DNA from: an uncultured Porphyromonadaceae bacterium
Lineage (GTDB): Bacteria; Bacteroidota; Bacteroidia; Bacteroidales; Muribaculaceae
DNA length: 64,000 bases
NCBI GenBank assembly: GCA_947178305.1
Contig: CAMWXV010000001.1
Coordinates: forward strand, 1 to 64,000
Direction: 5' to 3'
Below, one piece after another: positions 47,108 through 59,000 of this stretch. Position numbers and translations under genes: made by a program. The notes under the pieces were generated by a model. It was not told where the DNA came from and did no database searches. It saw only the letters and a program-made list of their open reading frames with translations. Position 1 is the stretch's first letter. Each line of letters starts with the position of its first letter.

Positions 47108-49105
47108 TTACTTGGTACCCGGACGCGGTGTTTTGTTGGGCTCCTTGTCGCGGTAGCGAGCCAGATTGTCATACAGTTTTGCAAGGTCTATCTGACCGGC
47201 GTTGGCCATTTTTTTGAGTTCGCGCTCGTTGGCCTTTTGCGTTCCTGTGCCAATAGAGCTCCAGGCAGTTTCCACCATTTTGATTGCCGCGGCATTGGTT
47301 GCTCGTCCCGGAGTGGCAAAATATTCGCTTGAAGCAACAGCTTGGATATTACCGGATGTTATTGCATCATATAGCGCACGGTATTTGTCGGATTTCAAGT
47401 CACTGCGCTTCCATACTTTAGATTTGTTGAGATACGCAATATCCGCCGATTCCGCCTCAGGATTTGCAGCTATTGTATTTGACTCCTTATTTTCCGATAC
47501 CTGAGATTCTGTGTCTTTGGCATCATAAGGCTGTACATGATTAGCCGGAGTTACAGTATCCACACGTTCCGACAGAATACTTGCAGCAGTATCTATTGGC
47601 TGATCATCTTCACTTGAGTTTCCAAATACTCTTGGCAAATACCATACAAGAGCACCGGCCACTGCCAAAGACAACACAATGCCTACAATCATAAGAATGC
47701 GTTTTGAGCGTTGTTTTGACGACTCTTCGTCAAAATAATCCTCAACATCATCTGTGGCATCGGTTATTTCCGGCTGGATTGGTTTTTGCGGTTCCGGCTC
47801 CGGTTCGGGTTCTGTTATTATCACCGGTTTTTCTTCAATCTTAACTGGCTCAGAAACCGGAGTTGGCTTTACAACAGTCTGCATCTCCGACACCGTCATA
47901 TCCACATTGTAGGTTTCAGCCCCGGGTGAAGCAAGCTTATGAGCACGGAAACCATGGAAGTTACCCGCACGAAGCTGACAATATTCAGGAGAGCTTTTGC
48001 CTACGGCTATGCGCTGCTCTATGACACGCGAATCGCTGAAATTCAAGCGCAGAAGCACACTGCTCTCTTCTTGCTCCAAAGAAAACTCAAGAGGCTTGTC
48101 CGAGGATATCTGATCAGGAGTGATTATGCTGTTGGCGGCAATGAAATTGGTGGACGAAACACTGAGGCTTGCGGATCCTGATGGGTGGAAATCTGTGCTA
48201 CGGAAAACAATCCTGTCACCATCCATATCGGCAGGATGACCGTTAACAGAGATAGCAAACTGCCGCACAGGCGTGCCGTCAGGCATAGTAACCCGGCAAG
48301 GACATGGATTGGAACGGAAATCAATACCGGCGTGCAAAGCATCCTTCACCACCAAAGCTGGCCCCTGTATTGACGCATAACAGTTAGGTTCATCAGGTGT
48401 AAAGGTTACATCCACCGGCTGAAAATACTGTTTGGTGTATGTGAGCGTGAGAGGTTTGTCGGCCGAGGCAAACTCATTGGGAGAAGTGACGCCTTTAGGA
48501 CACACAACAGCGAGCAATGGCTCCGGAAGCCCTTGCAAACGCGTGTGATTGTCGTTCAACGGCACTATTGTGGCCGGAATCACCACAACATTCGCATAGT
48601 CGTTGTATTGTGGCTGACGCGGAAATGTGAGTATGCGATTCAATTCTGTTGGCGACACATACGTGCGGTAACAGAAATCGGATTTGTCATTGTCTGTGAC
48701 CGGATAGGGTCGACGCAACGGCGATGCGGGAAATCCTATGGCCCGGATCAAATGATTAACGGTCGGTTCCGACAATCGGTCGGTCTCACCCAACTGACTG
48801 AGCAACTCGGTGAGAAGTTTGACTATCAAGCGCCCCGGCAACAAAACATCACTGTCAATAGATACAGTGACAGCCAAAACCGGAGCTGATTTGGCATCGG
48901 CATGAAGCAAAGTGTAAATCAGCTTGTTGTGCCTATGACTGATAACATAGCCGGTTGAGAAGTTGGCAAACTGCTCGGTGATATTGCGTCCGTCAATAGC
49001 GGGAATGCGGGCGGCAGCGCCTTGCGGACAAGTGAACATGGTGACCATAGAGCCTCCATGATCATATCGCACGGCTATGTCTATATATGGAAATTCTGCA
49101 CTCAT
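47108..49105 (-). CDS. Uncharacterised single-TM protein (665 aa)
   Basis: No signal peptide. About 480-aa N-terminal region, EPEPEPEPQKP linker, RSKRILMIVGIVLSLAVAGALVWYLP TM, about 160-aa C-terminal region. No family recognised. Confidence 0.75.
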   Translation of the reverse strand: MSAEFPYIDIAVRYDHGGSMVTMFTCPQGAAARIPAIDGRNITEQFANFSTGYVISHRHNKLIYTLLHADAKSAPVLAVTVSIDSDVLLPGRLIVKLLTELLSQLGETDRLSEPTVNHLIRAIGFPASPLRRPYPVTDNDKSDFCYRTYVSPTELNRILTFPRQPQYNDYANVVVIPATIVPLNDNHTRLQGLPEPLLAVVCPKGVTSPNEFASADKPLTLTYTKQYFQPVDVTFTPDEPNCYASIQGPALVVKDALHAGIDFRSNPCPCRVTMPDGTPVRQFAISVNGHPADMDGDRIVFRSTDFHPSGSASLSVSSTNFIAANSIITPDQISSDKPLEFSLEQEESSVLLRLNFSDSRVIEQRIAVGKSSPEYCQLRAGNFHGFRAHKLASPGAETYNVDMTVSEMQTVVKPTPVSEPVKIEEKPVIITEPEPEPEPQKPIQPEITDATDDVEDYFDEESSKQRSKRILMIVGIVLSLAVAGALVWYLPRVFGNSSEDDQPIDTAASILSERVDTVTPANHVQPYDAKDTESQVSENKESNTIAANPEAESADIAYLNKSKVWKRSDLKSDKYRALYDAITSGNIQAVASSEYFATPGRATNAAAIKMVETAWSSIGTGTQKANERELKKMANAGQIDLAKLYDNLARYRDKEPNKTPRPGTK

Positions 49106-49188
49106 TTTTCTACAGATAGGGTATTAGATGCAAATGTACATAAAAATCCCGATACCGCGCAACAAAAAAATGCAGGGCTTCTATGCGG

Positions 49189-49824
49189 TCAAATAGTGCC
49201 GAGTTCCACAGCACAAGCCACACGCTCTATGATAGCATCCTTACGATCTTTTTCCGGACGGAAATCACCTTTGAGATTCACTCCGAAAAAGCGGCCGAAT
49301 GTTTGCCAGAAACCGGCACGGAACGAACCGAGAAACGCTTTGATTATAGAGTAGCTGTTTTGGTTTGTTTCCCGCTTGATGAGCTTAATGAGCATTTGAG
49401 CCTGAGACTTGGTGAATTTTTTGAGCACAGGCTTGTACTGGTTGAAAATGGCCGTTTCCATAGCTTTGAGATAATCCTCGCGCTCTTTTTGTGTAGGAAA
49501 GGTTTCAATATACTCATATGTTTCAAGCAAAGTGGCACATATGAGTTTGGCATATGGAAGAGTTTTTTTCACATCCCTCACAGTGCGCCAGTAAAATTCC
49601 TCCTCCTTTTTGTTTTTGAACTTCAACGGAGGATACACCACCACATCATTAAGCACAATCATTTTCACCTCCTCGCTGTCAATCTCGGTATAATAGTAAC
49701 CTTTAGCACCGGGTATACGCCCAGTGCCGACCTCGTCCGGGAGAGCGGGAGATTGCACCTGCGCCGGCGCAACAAAAGCCACCAGGCAGAATATTAGGCT
49801 TAATGTCAGGCGATGAATAGTCAT
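49189..49824 (-). CDS. DUF4294-like secreted protein
   Basis: Signal peptide, IDSEEVKMIVLNDVVVYPPLKFKNKKEEEFYWRTVRDVKKTLPYAKL. Confidence 0.82.
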   Translation of the reverse strand: MTIHRLTLSLIFCLVAFVAPAQVQSPALPDEVGTGRIPGAKGYYYTEIDSEEVKMIVLNDVVVYPPLKFKNKKEEEFYWRTVRDVKKTLPYAKLICATLLETYEYIETFPTQKEREDYLKAMETAIFNQYKPVLKKFTKSQAQMLIKLIKRETNQNSYSIIKAFLGSFRAGFWQTFGRFFGVNLKGDFRPEKDRKDAIIERVACAVELGTI

Positions 49825-49860
49825 ATATCATATTAACGCCCGTAATGGCAATTTGTTATA

Positions 49861-51441
49861 TCACAATTTGCCGTGTGATGGCGGATAGTCAAGGGTATAG
49901 TGCAGGCCACGGGATTCATGACGCTCCTTGGCCTGACGCATTATAAGATAGCCCACATTGATGATATTGCGGAGTTCACATATTTCGCGAGATGCTTTTG
50001 AGCATTTGAAAAGACGCTCGGTTTCCTCATATAGTATGTCAAGGCGGTTCCACGCGCGATCCAATCGTAGATTACTGCGCACAATGCCCACATACGCACT
50101 CATGATTTGTCCCACCTCCTTGATACTTTGCGTTATGAGCACCATTTCTTCCGGATGGCGTGTACCCTCATCGTTCCAATCTGGCACATCCTGACGCAGT
50201 TCATAACTATGGGAGTGAGCCAACGCATGATTGGCCGCGGCATCAGCATACACCACAGCCTCAATCAAAGAGTTTGAAGCAAGGCGGTTACCACCGTGGA
50301 GCCCGGTGCAAGAGCACTCGCCCACGGCATATAGGCGATGTATTGAGGACTCACCGTTAGTGTCCACCTTGATGCCACCGCAAAGATAGTGTGCGGCAGG
50401 AGCCACAGGGATATACTCTTTGGTAATGTCGATACCGAGGCTCAGACATTTGGCATATATATTGGGGAAATGTTTTTTAGTTTCCTCAGGATCCTTGTGT
50501 GTCACATCAAGATACACATGATCGTCGCCATGAAGTTTCATCTCCGAGTCTATGGCACGAGCCACAATGTCGCGTGGCGCGAGCGACAGACGCGAATCGT
50601 AATTCTGCATAAACTCCTCGCCCTTGAGATTGCGCAACACCGCCCCATATCCGCGCATGGCCTCTGTGATAAGAAACGATGGTCTGTCACCGGGATGGAA
50701 AAGCGCCGTGGGATGAAACTGTATGAACTCCATATCGCTCACGGTACCTTTGGCGCGATACACCATAGCTATGCCGTCGCCGGTGGCCACAAGAGGATTG
50801 GTTGTGGTAGTGTATACAGCACCCGCACCACCGGTGGCCATGAGTGTGACACGAGCCAGAAATTTGTCCACACAGCCGTTGTCAAGATTGAGCACATATG
50901 CACCGTAACAAGTGATGTCAGGAGTGCGTCGTGTCACAATCTTGCCAAGATGGTGCTGCGTGATTATCTCTATAGCAAAATGATGCTCAAATATAGTGAT
51001 ATTGGGGTTTGAGCGAACGGCTCGTATAAGGCTCTGCTGAATTTCAAAACCGGTGTTGTCGGCATGGTGAAGTATACGGAATTCGCTGTGTCCTCCCTCA
51101 CGGTGAAGATCAAACGAACCATCCTCGTTTTTATCAAAATCCACCCCCCACTGCAGAAGCTGGCGAATTTGTTCAGGTGCGTTTGTCACCACTTTTTCCA
51201 CGGCCGCAGAATCAGAAAGCCAATCGCCTGCCACCATAGTATCGTGGATATGTTTTTGAAAATCATCCACTTCAAGGTTTGTGACCGAAGCCACACCACC
51301 CTGGGCAAGAGCCGTGTTGGCTTCATCAAGAGTGGTTTTGCACACCAAAGCCACTTTGCCGCCTTGGGCGGCAACTTTCAGAGCAAAGCTCATTCCTGCA
51401 ATGCCTGAACCAATGACAAGATAATCAAATTCGTGAGTCAT
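49861..51441 (-). CDS. nadB: L-aspartate oxidase
   Basis: YLVIGSGIAGMSFALKVA, REGGHSEFRILHHADNTG, VAPAAHYLCGGIKVDTNG, GGNRLASNSLIEAVVYA. Confidence 0.96.
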   Translation of the reverse strand: MTHEFDYLVIGSGIAGMSFALKVAAQGGKVALVCKTTLDEANTALAQGGVASVTNLEVDDFQKHIHDTMVAGDWLSDSAAVEKVVTNAPEQIRQLLQWGVDFDKNEDGSFDLHREGGHSEFRILHHADNTGFEIQQSLIRAVRSNPNITIFEHHFAIEIITQHHLGKIVTRRTPDITCYGAYVLNLDNGCVDKFLARVTLMATGGAGAVYTTTTNPLVATGDGIAMVYRAKGTVSDMEFIQFHPTALFHPGDRPSFLITEAMRGYGAVLRNLKGEEFMQNYDSRLSLAPRDIVARAIDSEMKLHGDDHVYLDVTHKDPEETKKHFPNIYAKCLSLGIDITKEYIPVAPAAHYLCGGIKVDTNGESSIHRLYAVGECSCTGLHGGNRLASNSLIEAVVYADAAANHALAHSHSYELRQDVPDWNDEGTRHPEEMVLITQSIKEVGQIMSAYVGIVRSNLRLDRAWNRLDILYEETERLFKCSKASREICELRNIINVGYLIMRQAKERHESRGLHYTLDYPPSHGKL

Positions 51442-51473
51442 AATGAGGGAGAAGGGAGGGGATAAGCGAGGAA

Positions 51474-52577
51474 TTATTTTTTTGTTACATTGACTTTGAT
51501 TGTGGGAGGGAGAGTGGCCTCGCGTTCAGCCACGGCATCGGTCACCTCATGCGCCAGATGCATGAACGCATGAGCAGTAAGAGTATCAGCCAAAGCTATG
51601 GGCTGACCACCATCGCCGCCATCGCATATGCCTTGAACCAAAGGTATTTGCGCCAGCAAACGCACGCCAAGTTCGTTGGCGAGCTTCACCGCGCCCTCGC
51701 GGCCAAACAGATAATAGCGTTCATCGGGATGCTTCTCTGGTGTGAACCACGCCATGTTTTCCACCAGTCCGAGTATAGGCACATTGACCTTCTCGCCAGT
51801 GAACATGGCAATACCCTTGCGGGCATCGGCCAACGCCACCTCCTGAGGAGTGCTCACTATCACCACACCGGTGATAGGAAGCGTCTGCACAAGAGTAAGA
51901 TGTATATCGGATGTGCCCGGAGGCATATCTATCAGGAAATAGTCAAGTTCGCCCCAATCCGCCTCTTCAATGAGCTGACGCAGAGCGTTCGATGCCATTG
52001 AGCCGCGCCACAGCACAGGGCTGTTCTTGTCCACAAGAAAACCTATTGACAGAAGTTTCACACCGTAGCGCTCTGTAGGGATAATCAACTGTCGGCCGTT
52101 GACCTCGTGCATATACAGCTGCTCATCCTCCAGCCCGAACATCTTAGGCATGCTGGGACCGAAGATATCGGCATCAAGCAGCCCCACTTTGTAACCTTCG
52201 CGAGCCAAAGCCACGGCAAGATTGGAAGCAACAGTGGATTTACCCACACCACCTTTGCCCGACGACACACCTATGATATGCTTCACACCCGGAAGCACCT
52301 GCGGTTTCTCCTGCGATCTGATTTCGGGTACCTTGGTGTGTACGGTTACATTCACCTCCGGTGATATATAGGTATGTATAGCCGTTTCAGCAGCCTTGAC
52401 AAGCGATTTTAAAAACGGATCGGTAGGTTTGGCAAATACCAACGAGAATTCTACTGAAGAACCTGAGATACGTATGTCGTCCTCTACCATATCAAGCGTC
52501 ACGATATCCTTACCGTTGCCGGGGTATCGCACATTGCGCAGAGCATCAAGAATAAGGTTGGGATATAGGGTTTCCAT
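51474..52577 (-). CDS. Mrp/NBP35 family iron-sulfur cluster carrier P-loop ATPase
   Basis: IIGVSSGKGGVGKSTVASNLAVALA, LIDMPPGTSDIHLTLVQ. Start moved to METLYPNLIL. Confidence 0.94.
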   Translation of the reverse strand: METLYPNLILDALRNVRYPGNGKDIVTLDMVEDDIRISGSSVEFSLVFAKPTDPFLKSLVKAAETAIHTYISPEVNVTVHTKVPEIRSQEKPQVLPGVKHIIGVSSGKGGVGKSTVASNLAVALAREGYKVGLLDADIFGPSMPKMFGLEDEQLYMHEVNGRQLIIPTERYGVKLLSIGFLVDKNSPVLWRGSMASNALRQLIEEADWGELDYFLIDMPPGTSDIHLTLVQTLPITGVVIVSTPQEVALADARKGIAMFTGEKVNVPILGLVENMAWFTPEKHPDERYYLFGREGAVKLANELGVRLLAQIPLVQGICDGGDGGQPIALADTLTAHAFMHLAHEVTDAVAEREATLPPTIKVNVTKK

Positions 52578-52593
52578 ATGGATCGGATAGTTT

Positions 52594-53382
52594 TTATTTG
52601 TTAGAGTCCTTTGGGGTAACGGTGGGATTGCAAAGCCACGGACATTGGATTTCGCCACGCGAATAGCTTCGGTAAGTATCGTGCTCTATCTCCACCTCCG
52701 GTTCGCACAATTCTCCCTCAGCCGGCAATTGGAGCGCGAGATACTTTATGGTGAGACCCCGGTCAAGCCATTGCTGCTCATAATGAGTGCGTATGCCCAA
52801 TATGGGGTTTCCATCATGGGTTTGATACAGATCCTTGGTGTCCTCAAGCATGGGAAGCGAGTTGACAAGAGCCATTTCGCGTGTATATGTGTAGAGAAAC
52901 GGACTGTCAGTCTTAAGATGTATCACCCCGCCCGGTTTTAGGATCGTGCGGTAAAGCTGCATGAACCTTGTGGAAGTGAGCCTCTTGCGCACTTTTTTCA
53001 TTTGCGGGTCGGGAAAAGTGATCCATATCTCGCTCACCTCGCCGGGAGCAAAAAAGTGGCTCAGAAGCTCAATGTCTGTGCGCAGAAAAGCCACATTGTT
53101 CAGTCCTTGCTCACGCACACGGCAGGCTCCTGTCCACATGCGCGCGCCCTTTATATCAATGCCTATGAAATTTTTATCGGGGTGCTGCATAGCGAGCCCC
53201 ACGGTGTATTCTCCTTTGCCGCATCCGAGTTCCAGCACTATCGGATTGGTATTGTGGAAAAAATCGGAATGCCAGGCGTTGCGATATGGAAAGTTCCCTT
53301 TTTGCAGTTCGCCAAAAGGATATTGGAGCACAAAATCCATAGTGCTCATGTCGGAGAATTTCTTGAGTTTGTTTTTGCCCAT
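52594..53382 (-). CDS. trmB: tRNA (guanine46-N7)-methyltransferase
   Basis: [52 protein letters not shown]. Confidence 0.94.
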   Translation of the reverse strand: MGKNKLKKFSDMSTMDFVLQYPFGELQKGNFPYRNAWHSDFFHNTNPIVLELGCGKGEYTVGLAMQHPDKNFIGIDIKGARMWTGACRVREQGLNNVAFLRTDIELLSHFFAPGEVSEIWITFPDPQMKKVRKRLTSTRFMQLYRTILKPGGVIHLKTDSPFLYTYTREMALVNSLPMLEDTKDLYQTHDGNPILGIRTHYEQQWLDRGLTIKYLALQLPAEGELCEPEVEIEHDTYRSYSRGEIQCPWLCNPTVTPKDSNK

Positions 53383-53427
53383 AAGCAGAGATAAATAAAC
53401 TGAAATCTATGACGCAAAAGTAATAAA

Positions 53428-53455
53428 AATCCCGGAGTTTTTATGCTCCGGGATT
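53428..53455 (-). terminator. Rho-independent terminator downstream of frr
   Basis: AATCCCGGAG-TTTTTATG-CTCCGGGATT; followed by TTTTATTA on the minus strand. Confidence 0.85.
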
Positions 53456-53481
53456 ATATTTGAATATTGAACCGTAAATAT

Positions 53482-54039
53482 TTATACAGTAAGAATCTCT
53501 TTCTCCTTGGCGGCGAAAAGATCGTCAATTTTCTTGAGATATTTATCATGAAGCTTCTGAGCAGTTGCCTCGGCATCTTTTTCAGTATCCTCGGGCAAAC
53601 CCTGCTTGATAGCTTTTTTGAGTCCGTCAATAGCCTCGCGACGAGCGTTGCGCACTGACACCTTGGCTGTTTCGGCCTCGGCCTTGCTCTGCTTCACAAG
53701 GTTTTTACGACGCTCTTCTGTCAACGGCGGTATGCTCAGGCGAATCACTTCACCATTGTTTTCGGGAGTGATGCCGAGTTCGGAATTGATAATAGCCTTC
53801 TCAATCTCCTTGAACATCGGTTTTTCCCACGGAGTGATAGTTATGGTGCGGGCATCGGGCACCGACACATTGGCCACATTTGATATGGGCACTGCGCTAC
53901 CGTAATATTCCACGCGTATACCGTCAATGATTTTGGGGTTTGCTTTACCGGCACGGATGTGGGCAAGAGCCTCGTCCAGATAAGCCACGGCAAGTTCCAT
54001 TTTTTCCTCGGCGGGATTCAGATAATCTTTAACGTCCAT
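53482..54039 (-). CDS. frr: Ribosome recycling factor
   Basis: [47 protein letters not shown]. Confidence 0.97.
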   Translation of the reverse strand: MDVKDYLNPAEEKMELAVAYLDEALAHIRAGKANPKIIDGIRVEYYGSAVPISNVANVSVPDARTITITPWEKPMFKEIEKAIINSELGITPENNGEVIRLSIPPLTEERRKNLVKQSKAEAETAKVSVRNARREAIDGLKKAIKQGLPEDTEKDAEATAQKLHDKYLKKIDDLFAAKEKEILTV

Positions 54040-54056
54040 ATTGTAATGTTTTTTGA

Positions 54057-54767
54057 TTAATATACTAATGTGCCTATGGATTCACCGGCAAGCACTTTGG
54101 CAAGATTGCCGCGAGTGTCCATGTCAAACACCACGATGGGCATTTTGTTCTCCTTGCACAGAGCCGTAGCCGTGAGATCCATCACTTTGAGACCTCTGGT
54201 ATAGACCTCATCATATGTGATTTCGGTAAATTTCACCGCATTGGGATCTTTTTCAGGATCCGCGGTATATATGCCGTCCACACGAGTGCCTTTGAGCATC
54301 ACATCGGCCTCCACCTCCACGGCACGCAGGGCACTGCCAGTGTCGGTAGTGAAGAACGGATTGCCGGTGCCTCCTGATATTATTGCCACAGTGCCGGCGT
54401 TGAGAGTTTCTATGGCGCGCCACTTGCTGTAATGCTCGCCTATCGGAAACATATTGATTGCGGTAAACACTTTTGCTGGCTGTCCCACCACTTCAAGCGC
54501 CGAACTCAGGGCAAGAGAGTTGATAACGGTGGCAAGCATGCCCATCTGGTCACCTTTCACACGGTCAAACCCCTTGGATGCGCCCTGAAGACCACGGAAT
54601 ATATTTCCGCCACCTATCACTATGGCCACTTGCACACCGCTCTTCACGGCTTGCGCTATCTGCTCTGCATAATCGGCAAGACGCTTGGTGTCAATACCGT
54701 AATGCTGCTCGCCCATCAGCGACTCGCCGCTGAGTTTTAATAGTACACGATTGTATTTTGTTCTCAT
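54057..54767 (-). CDS. pyrH: UMP kinase
   Basis: [60 protein letters not shown]. Confidence 0.97.
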   Translation of the reverse strand: MRTKYNRVLLKLSGESLMGEQHYGIDTKRLADYAEQIAQAVKSGVQVAIVIGGGNIFRGLQGASKGFDRVKGDQMGMLATVINSLALSSALEVVGQPAKVFTAINMFPIGEHYSKWRAIETLNAGTVAIISGGTGNPFFTTDTGSALRAVEVEADVMLKGTRVDGIYTADPEKDPNAVKFTEITYDEVYTRGLKVMDLTATALCKENKMPIVVFDMDTRGNLAKVLAGESIGTLVY

Positions 54768-55825
54768 TGGTTAACACGTTTGATTAAGAAAATTTCTGTG
54801 GGGAAGTGGTCGGAATAGCCGTTGAGCCATCGGCCGGCCGAGAAAGTGCGCAGAGGCTGGTCGCTGTTGTCCTGACGCAGAAAGTTGAAATTGTTGACCT
54901 TGCATTTCCAGTATTCAAGACCTGAGGGAGCACCGTTTTCCTTCAAGACTGTGCCGCCCACGATTATTTGGTCAAACAGGTTCCATGCACCCTTGTAGGC
55001 AAGAGTGCCTATACCCTTGTCAATCATTTTCCACCACGGATTATAGAATCCATGACTCTCCACTTTTTTGGCGTCTTTGAGGGCACCGAGCACCTTGGCA
55101 CACGACTTGTCCTGAGGGTCGTCATTAAGGTCACCCATTATCAACACAGCCTGATTGGGATCCACGGCCCATACGCTGTCGGCAATATGCTTGCTCAGAG
55201 CCGCAGCGGCCTCACGCAGATGCGACGACTGTTCCTGTCCGCCCAGGCGCGACGGCCAGTGGTTGACAATAATGCTGATGCGCTGTCCACCGAGGAGACC
55301 GGTAACACACATTTGGTCACGGGTACGGAAATTCTCAAACCCTTCGCGATTGATTTTGAGAGTGTGATTTGTCACATTTTCCACCTTGAAAAGACGGGGG
55401 TTGTAAAGCAGACCCACATCAACACCACGACGGTCGGGTGAATCGTGATGCACCACCTGAAGCATGGATTTACGTATCGCAGGCTCCTTCACAAGATCAT
55501 CAAGCACTGACTTGTTTTCAATCTCCGACACACCAATTATAGCCGGGCCCATAGGCGTGGTTTCGGTCTTCATGGCCTCTATGGCGCGAGCCAGGTTCTG
55601 GAGCTTGGCGCGATACTTGCGTCCGTCCCATTGGCGCGAACCGGCGGGAGAGAACTCCAAATCGTAGTTGCCATTGTTGTTGATGGTGTCAAAGAGGTTT
55701 TCAAGATTGTAAAAAGCCACACCATACACAGCCACTTTGCCTTGGGCGTGAGAGTTAGCCGGCATGCATAGCGACATGACCATGCAAATCGGCAATAGAA
55801 ATCGGGTTATGAGTTTCATTTGCAA
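54764..55825 (-). CDS. Secreted endonuclease/exonuclease/phosphatase family protein
   Basis: AFYNLENLFDTINN, IGVSEIENKSVLDDLV, VNHWPSRLGGQEQS, IMGDLNDDP. Confidence 0.9.
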   Translation of the reverse strand: MQMKLITRFLLPICMVMSLCMPANSHAQGKVAVYGVAFYNLENLFDTINNNGNYDLEFSPAGSRQWDGRKYRAKLQNLARAIEAMKTETTPMGPAIIGVSEIENKSVLDDLVKEPAIRKSMLQVVHHDSPDRRGVDVGLLYNPRLFKVENVTNHTLKINREGFENFRTRDQMCVTGLLGGQRISIIVNHWPSRLGGQEQSSHLREAAAALSKHIADSVWAVDPNQAVLIMGDLNDDPQDKSCAKVLGALKDAKKVESHGFYNPWWKMIDKGIGTLAYKGAWNLFDQIIVGGTVLKENGAPSGLEYWKCKVNNFNFLRQDNSDQPLRTFSAGRWLNGYSDHFPTEIFLIKRVNQ

Positions 55826-55957
55826 TAAATGGTTAGATTTTCAGCTTGATTGAAAAATTGCGTAAATATAACCATAATTACTGATACTATCCCCAAAATA
55901 CGCACTGTTTCTATTTAACTTATGTACGTTTTGATAACATGCCATAAAAAACAAGAA

Positions 55958-55983
55958 AGGCGGCCCCGATATCGGGGCCGCCT
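55958..55983 (-). terminator. Rho-independent terminator of the 1633-aa secreted protein gene
   Basis: AGGCGGCCCCGAT|ATCGGGGCCGCCT perfect palindrome; T-rich on the minus strand. Confidence 0.8.
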
Positions 55984-56004
55984 GATTATAGAGGGATTAA
56001 GTTA

Positions 56005-59000
56005 TCAGAATTTGATGAACTTGAGAGTGTAAGCCTGACCGTTGGCAGATGCCTTGGCCACGTAAACACCCTTCACGAGGTTCTCAACATTGAGTTCGTT
56101 GCCTTCTGCCACAACGATCACACGACCGTTGATGTCAACAACCTCGATCTTGGCACCTTCACCGGCCACGGTGAGAACACCGTTGTTGAAGCTGATAGCA
56201 TTTTCACCATCGGCAATCACACCGTAGATACCGCCAAGAAGAGTTTCGGTAACAACCATTTCGTGGTTTTCATAAACCGGACCAATGTAGTAGATGTACT
56301 CACCGTCCATGTCAAGAAGTTCATCTTTAACAGAGCTGCCGTTATCGGTAACATTGTCAATATCGTTCTCAACATCGGTCAACGGAGGCATGATAGCGAA
56401 TACCACAGAAGTACCTTCGTTTACAAATGCGCCGTCTTCATCTTCGTAGCTCAAACGGTTGTTGTTATTGTCGCGGAACTCACCATAGAAGCTGTCCTCA
56501 GAGATACCGTTAGGATTAATTACAGTAAGATGATAAACAGAAGCAACATTTACTTCAAGCACAGCATCCTTGGTAACGGTAAAGGCATATTTACCTTCGT
56601 CATCACCAAGAACCTCAATACCGTCGTAAGTCACAGATGTGATATTCTTGCCCTCTGGAGCGCTGATAGTCACAATCACTCGGGTGCCCTCAAGCACAGC
56701 GTTAAGGTCAACATCGCCGGCATCAACAGTAGCGCCGTTGGCCACTACAGTCACCTTGTAGGAAGGAATATCCTCGATGTTCACTTTAAGAGTACCGTCG
56801 GCATTCACGGTTACAACATATTTACCATCCTCGTTTGCAGTAACAACCTCGTCATTGTAAGTCACGTTGACAAGGCGTTTGCCTTCCGGAATGTTTGTAA
56901 CAGTGAAGCTAACCACTGTGTTTTCCTCAATGTTGGTAAGGTCTTCAACACTGGAAGTAACGGTAGCACCGTTGTCAACAACAGTTACAGAGTAGTTCTT
57001 GAATGCTTCACCGATTTCAAGGCTGATTTCAGTATTGCCATTGAAGCGGAGAGCTTCAGGAAGCTCGAATGTACGATACTGGGTAGTTTCGCCATCAGTG
57101 GTAACATTGATGAAGCGGATAACCTCGTTTGTACCGGTAGAGGTAGTCTCAATGCTGTACTTGCTGTAGAGAGAAGCTACATCGCCTACTTCTTCGCCTT
57201 CGGCATTAACAGCCTTGACGCTGAATCCTTCCTGAGTGGGCTGAGTCACTGCCACAGTCACTTTCTTCAGGCTGCGGTAATCATTGTCAACAGCGGGCAC
57301 TACTTCAGTCTGATTGGTAAACTTGGGCGACCAGCCTTCAACTACATATTTACCGCTCAGAACCACAGCATAGTTATCTGCATAGCCATTGCCGAGGTTG
57401 CGGAGACGAGTAGTGGAACCATCAACCATTTCACCGGCCTTGTAGTAAGCCACGAGAGCTTCGGGTGCTTCAGTCAACTGGAAGTTGTAGCTGTCCTTGA
57501 TCTCCTCGTCTGTAAGAGCTTTGTTCCAAAGCTGAACTTCGGTGAATGCTACAGAGCAGCCCATATCGCTGATAAAGAACTTGGAAGCATCAGGAAGAAG
57601 ACCGATACCATAATCGGTAGCGTAGCTTGCCACCTGCTTGCCGTCTTTGTAGAGTTTTACAATACTGTTGTCCTGATCGGCAACCAAAGTCACAAACATC
57701 CATTCGTTGGTATTAGCCACGTTGTCTGCATATGTAACCTCACTTTGTTTTATGTCAGCGAAATTATCAATAGTCTTGGCGTTGCGGCCACGGAGAATCA
57801 ACTTGCCGCCCTGGAGATCCACGCGGAATCCGGCAATAGCATCAGAGAATGCGCTCTGGATATTACCCAGCACATAACCCTCGCTCTTCACATTAACCCA
57901 AGCGGAGTAAGTGAAGTTACGGCTACGTTTGTCATTACTATCGTTCTTACCGTTGGTGTGTGAACCGAGAGGAGCGTCATCAAAACGGAATGAGTAATAT
58001 GTGCCATCAGATTCCTTGGCAGGAAGAAGTATTGACTGACCATCTTCAACATCCTTATCAGCAAGTGTGATAACGAGTGTGGATGCTTCGGTAACAGTGA
58101 TAGTGTACTTGCCGGCAACAGACTGGATAGCTTGGCCATTGTAAACCACAGATACCACTACCTTGCCTTCGGGAACATTAACAGAGAATGAGAGTTCGCT
58201 GCCTTCATATACATTTTCAGTATCTACTTCGCCATCAAATTCCACTGTAGCTTCACCGGCCTCGATAGTAAGAGCGTAAGTAGGTATTTCAACAGTGTTG
58301 ATGCTCAATGTAGCGTTGCTTTCAACAGTCACGCTATATTTGCCGTCGGTAGCCTCAAGAACAGTGGCTTCTGCATCGCCTTCAGCCTGATAGGTCACAG
58401 ACTCAAGTCTCTTACCTGCGGGTATGTCGCTTACTGTGAACTTAACCACGCTACCACCGAGTATTTCGTCTGTGTTGATTTCACCGTCAAAAGTCACGGT
58501 AGCGTTAGCTTCGTTAACCACTGTGAGTTTGTATGTACCGGTAGAAGCTGTCAGGTTGAGACTGATGTTCATGCCGTCTTCAGCATAGAGAGTTTCGTTG
58601 AGAGCATGCTCAGTGCTTTCTTCACCATTGGTCACAACCACATTGTTTACCACATAACCTTGAGCGATAGTGGGAACAACTGTGAGTTTGGTGAAGAGTT
58701 CTACGGGTTCTTCGCCAAGTTCAGCACCATTGGCCATTACTTTAAACGAGCAACCTTCCTCAGAGGGCTGGGTTGTGGTAACAGTAGCAGTACCGAGCAC
58801 ACGATCTTCGTCCACAACCTCAATGGTCTGGGCAACAGGACTGCCCATTATAGGCAACCAGCTGGGTTGAGAGATTTGAGTACCGCCGAGAAGTTCACCT
58901 ACAACATCAGCATAACCGTTGCCAAGGTTGCGGAGTCCTTTACCGGTTTCTGTCAGTTCGTTAGCCTTGAAGTAAGCAACGAGATTGGCTGGAGTTTCAG

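Noticed and set aside
56263-57963. 566-aa open frame on the + strand opposite the 1633-aa gene
   Set aside because: Antisense shadow of a repetitive coding sequence. It has no promoter, signal peptide or recognisable domain, while the minus-strand frame has clear domains.
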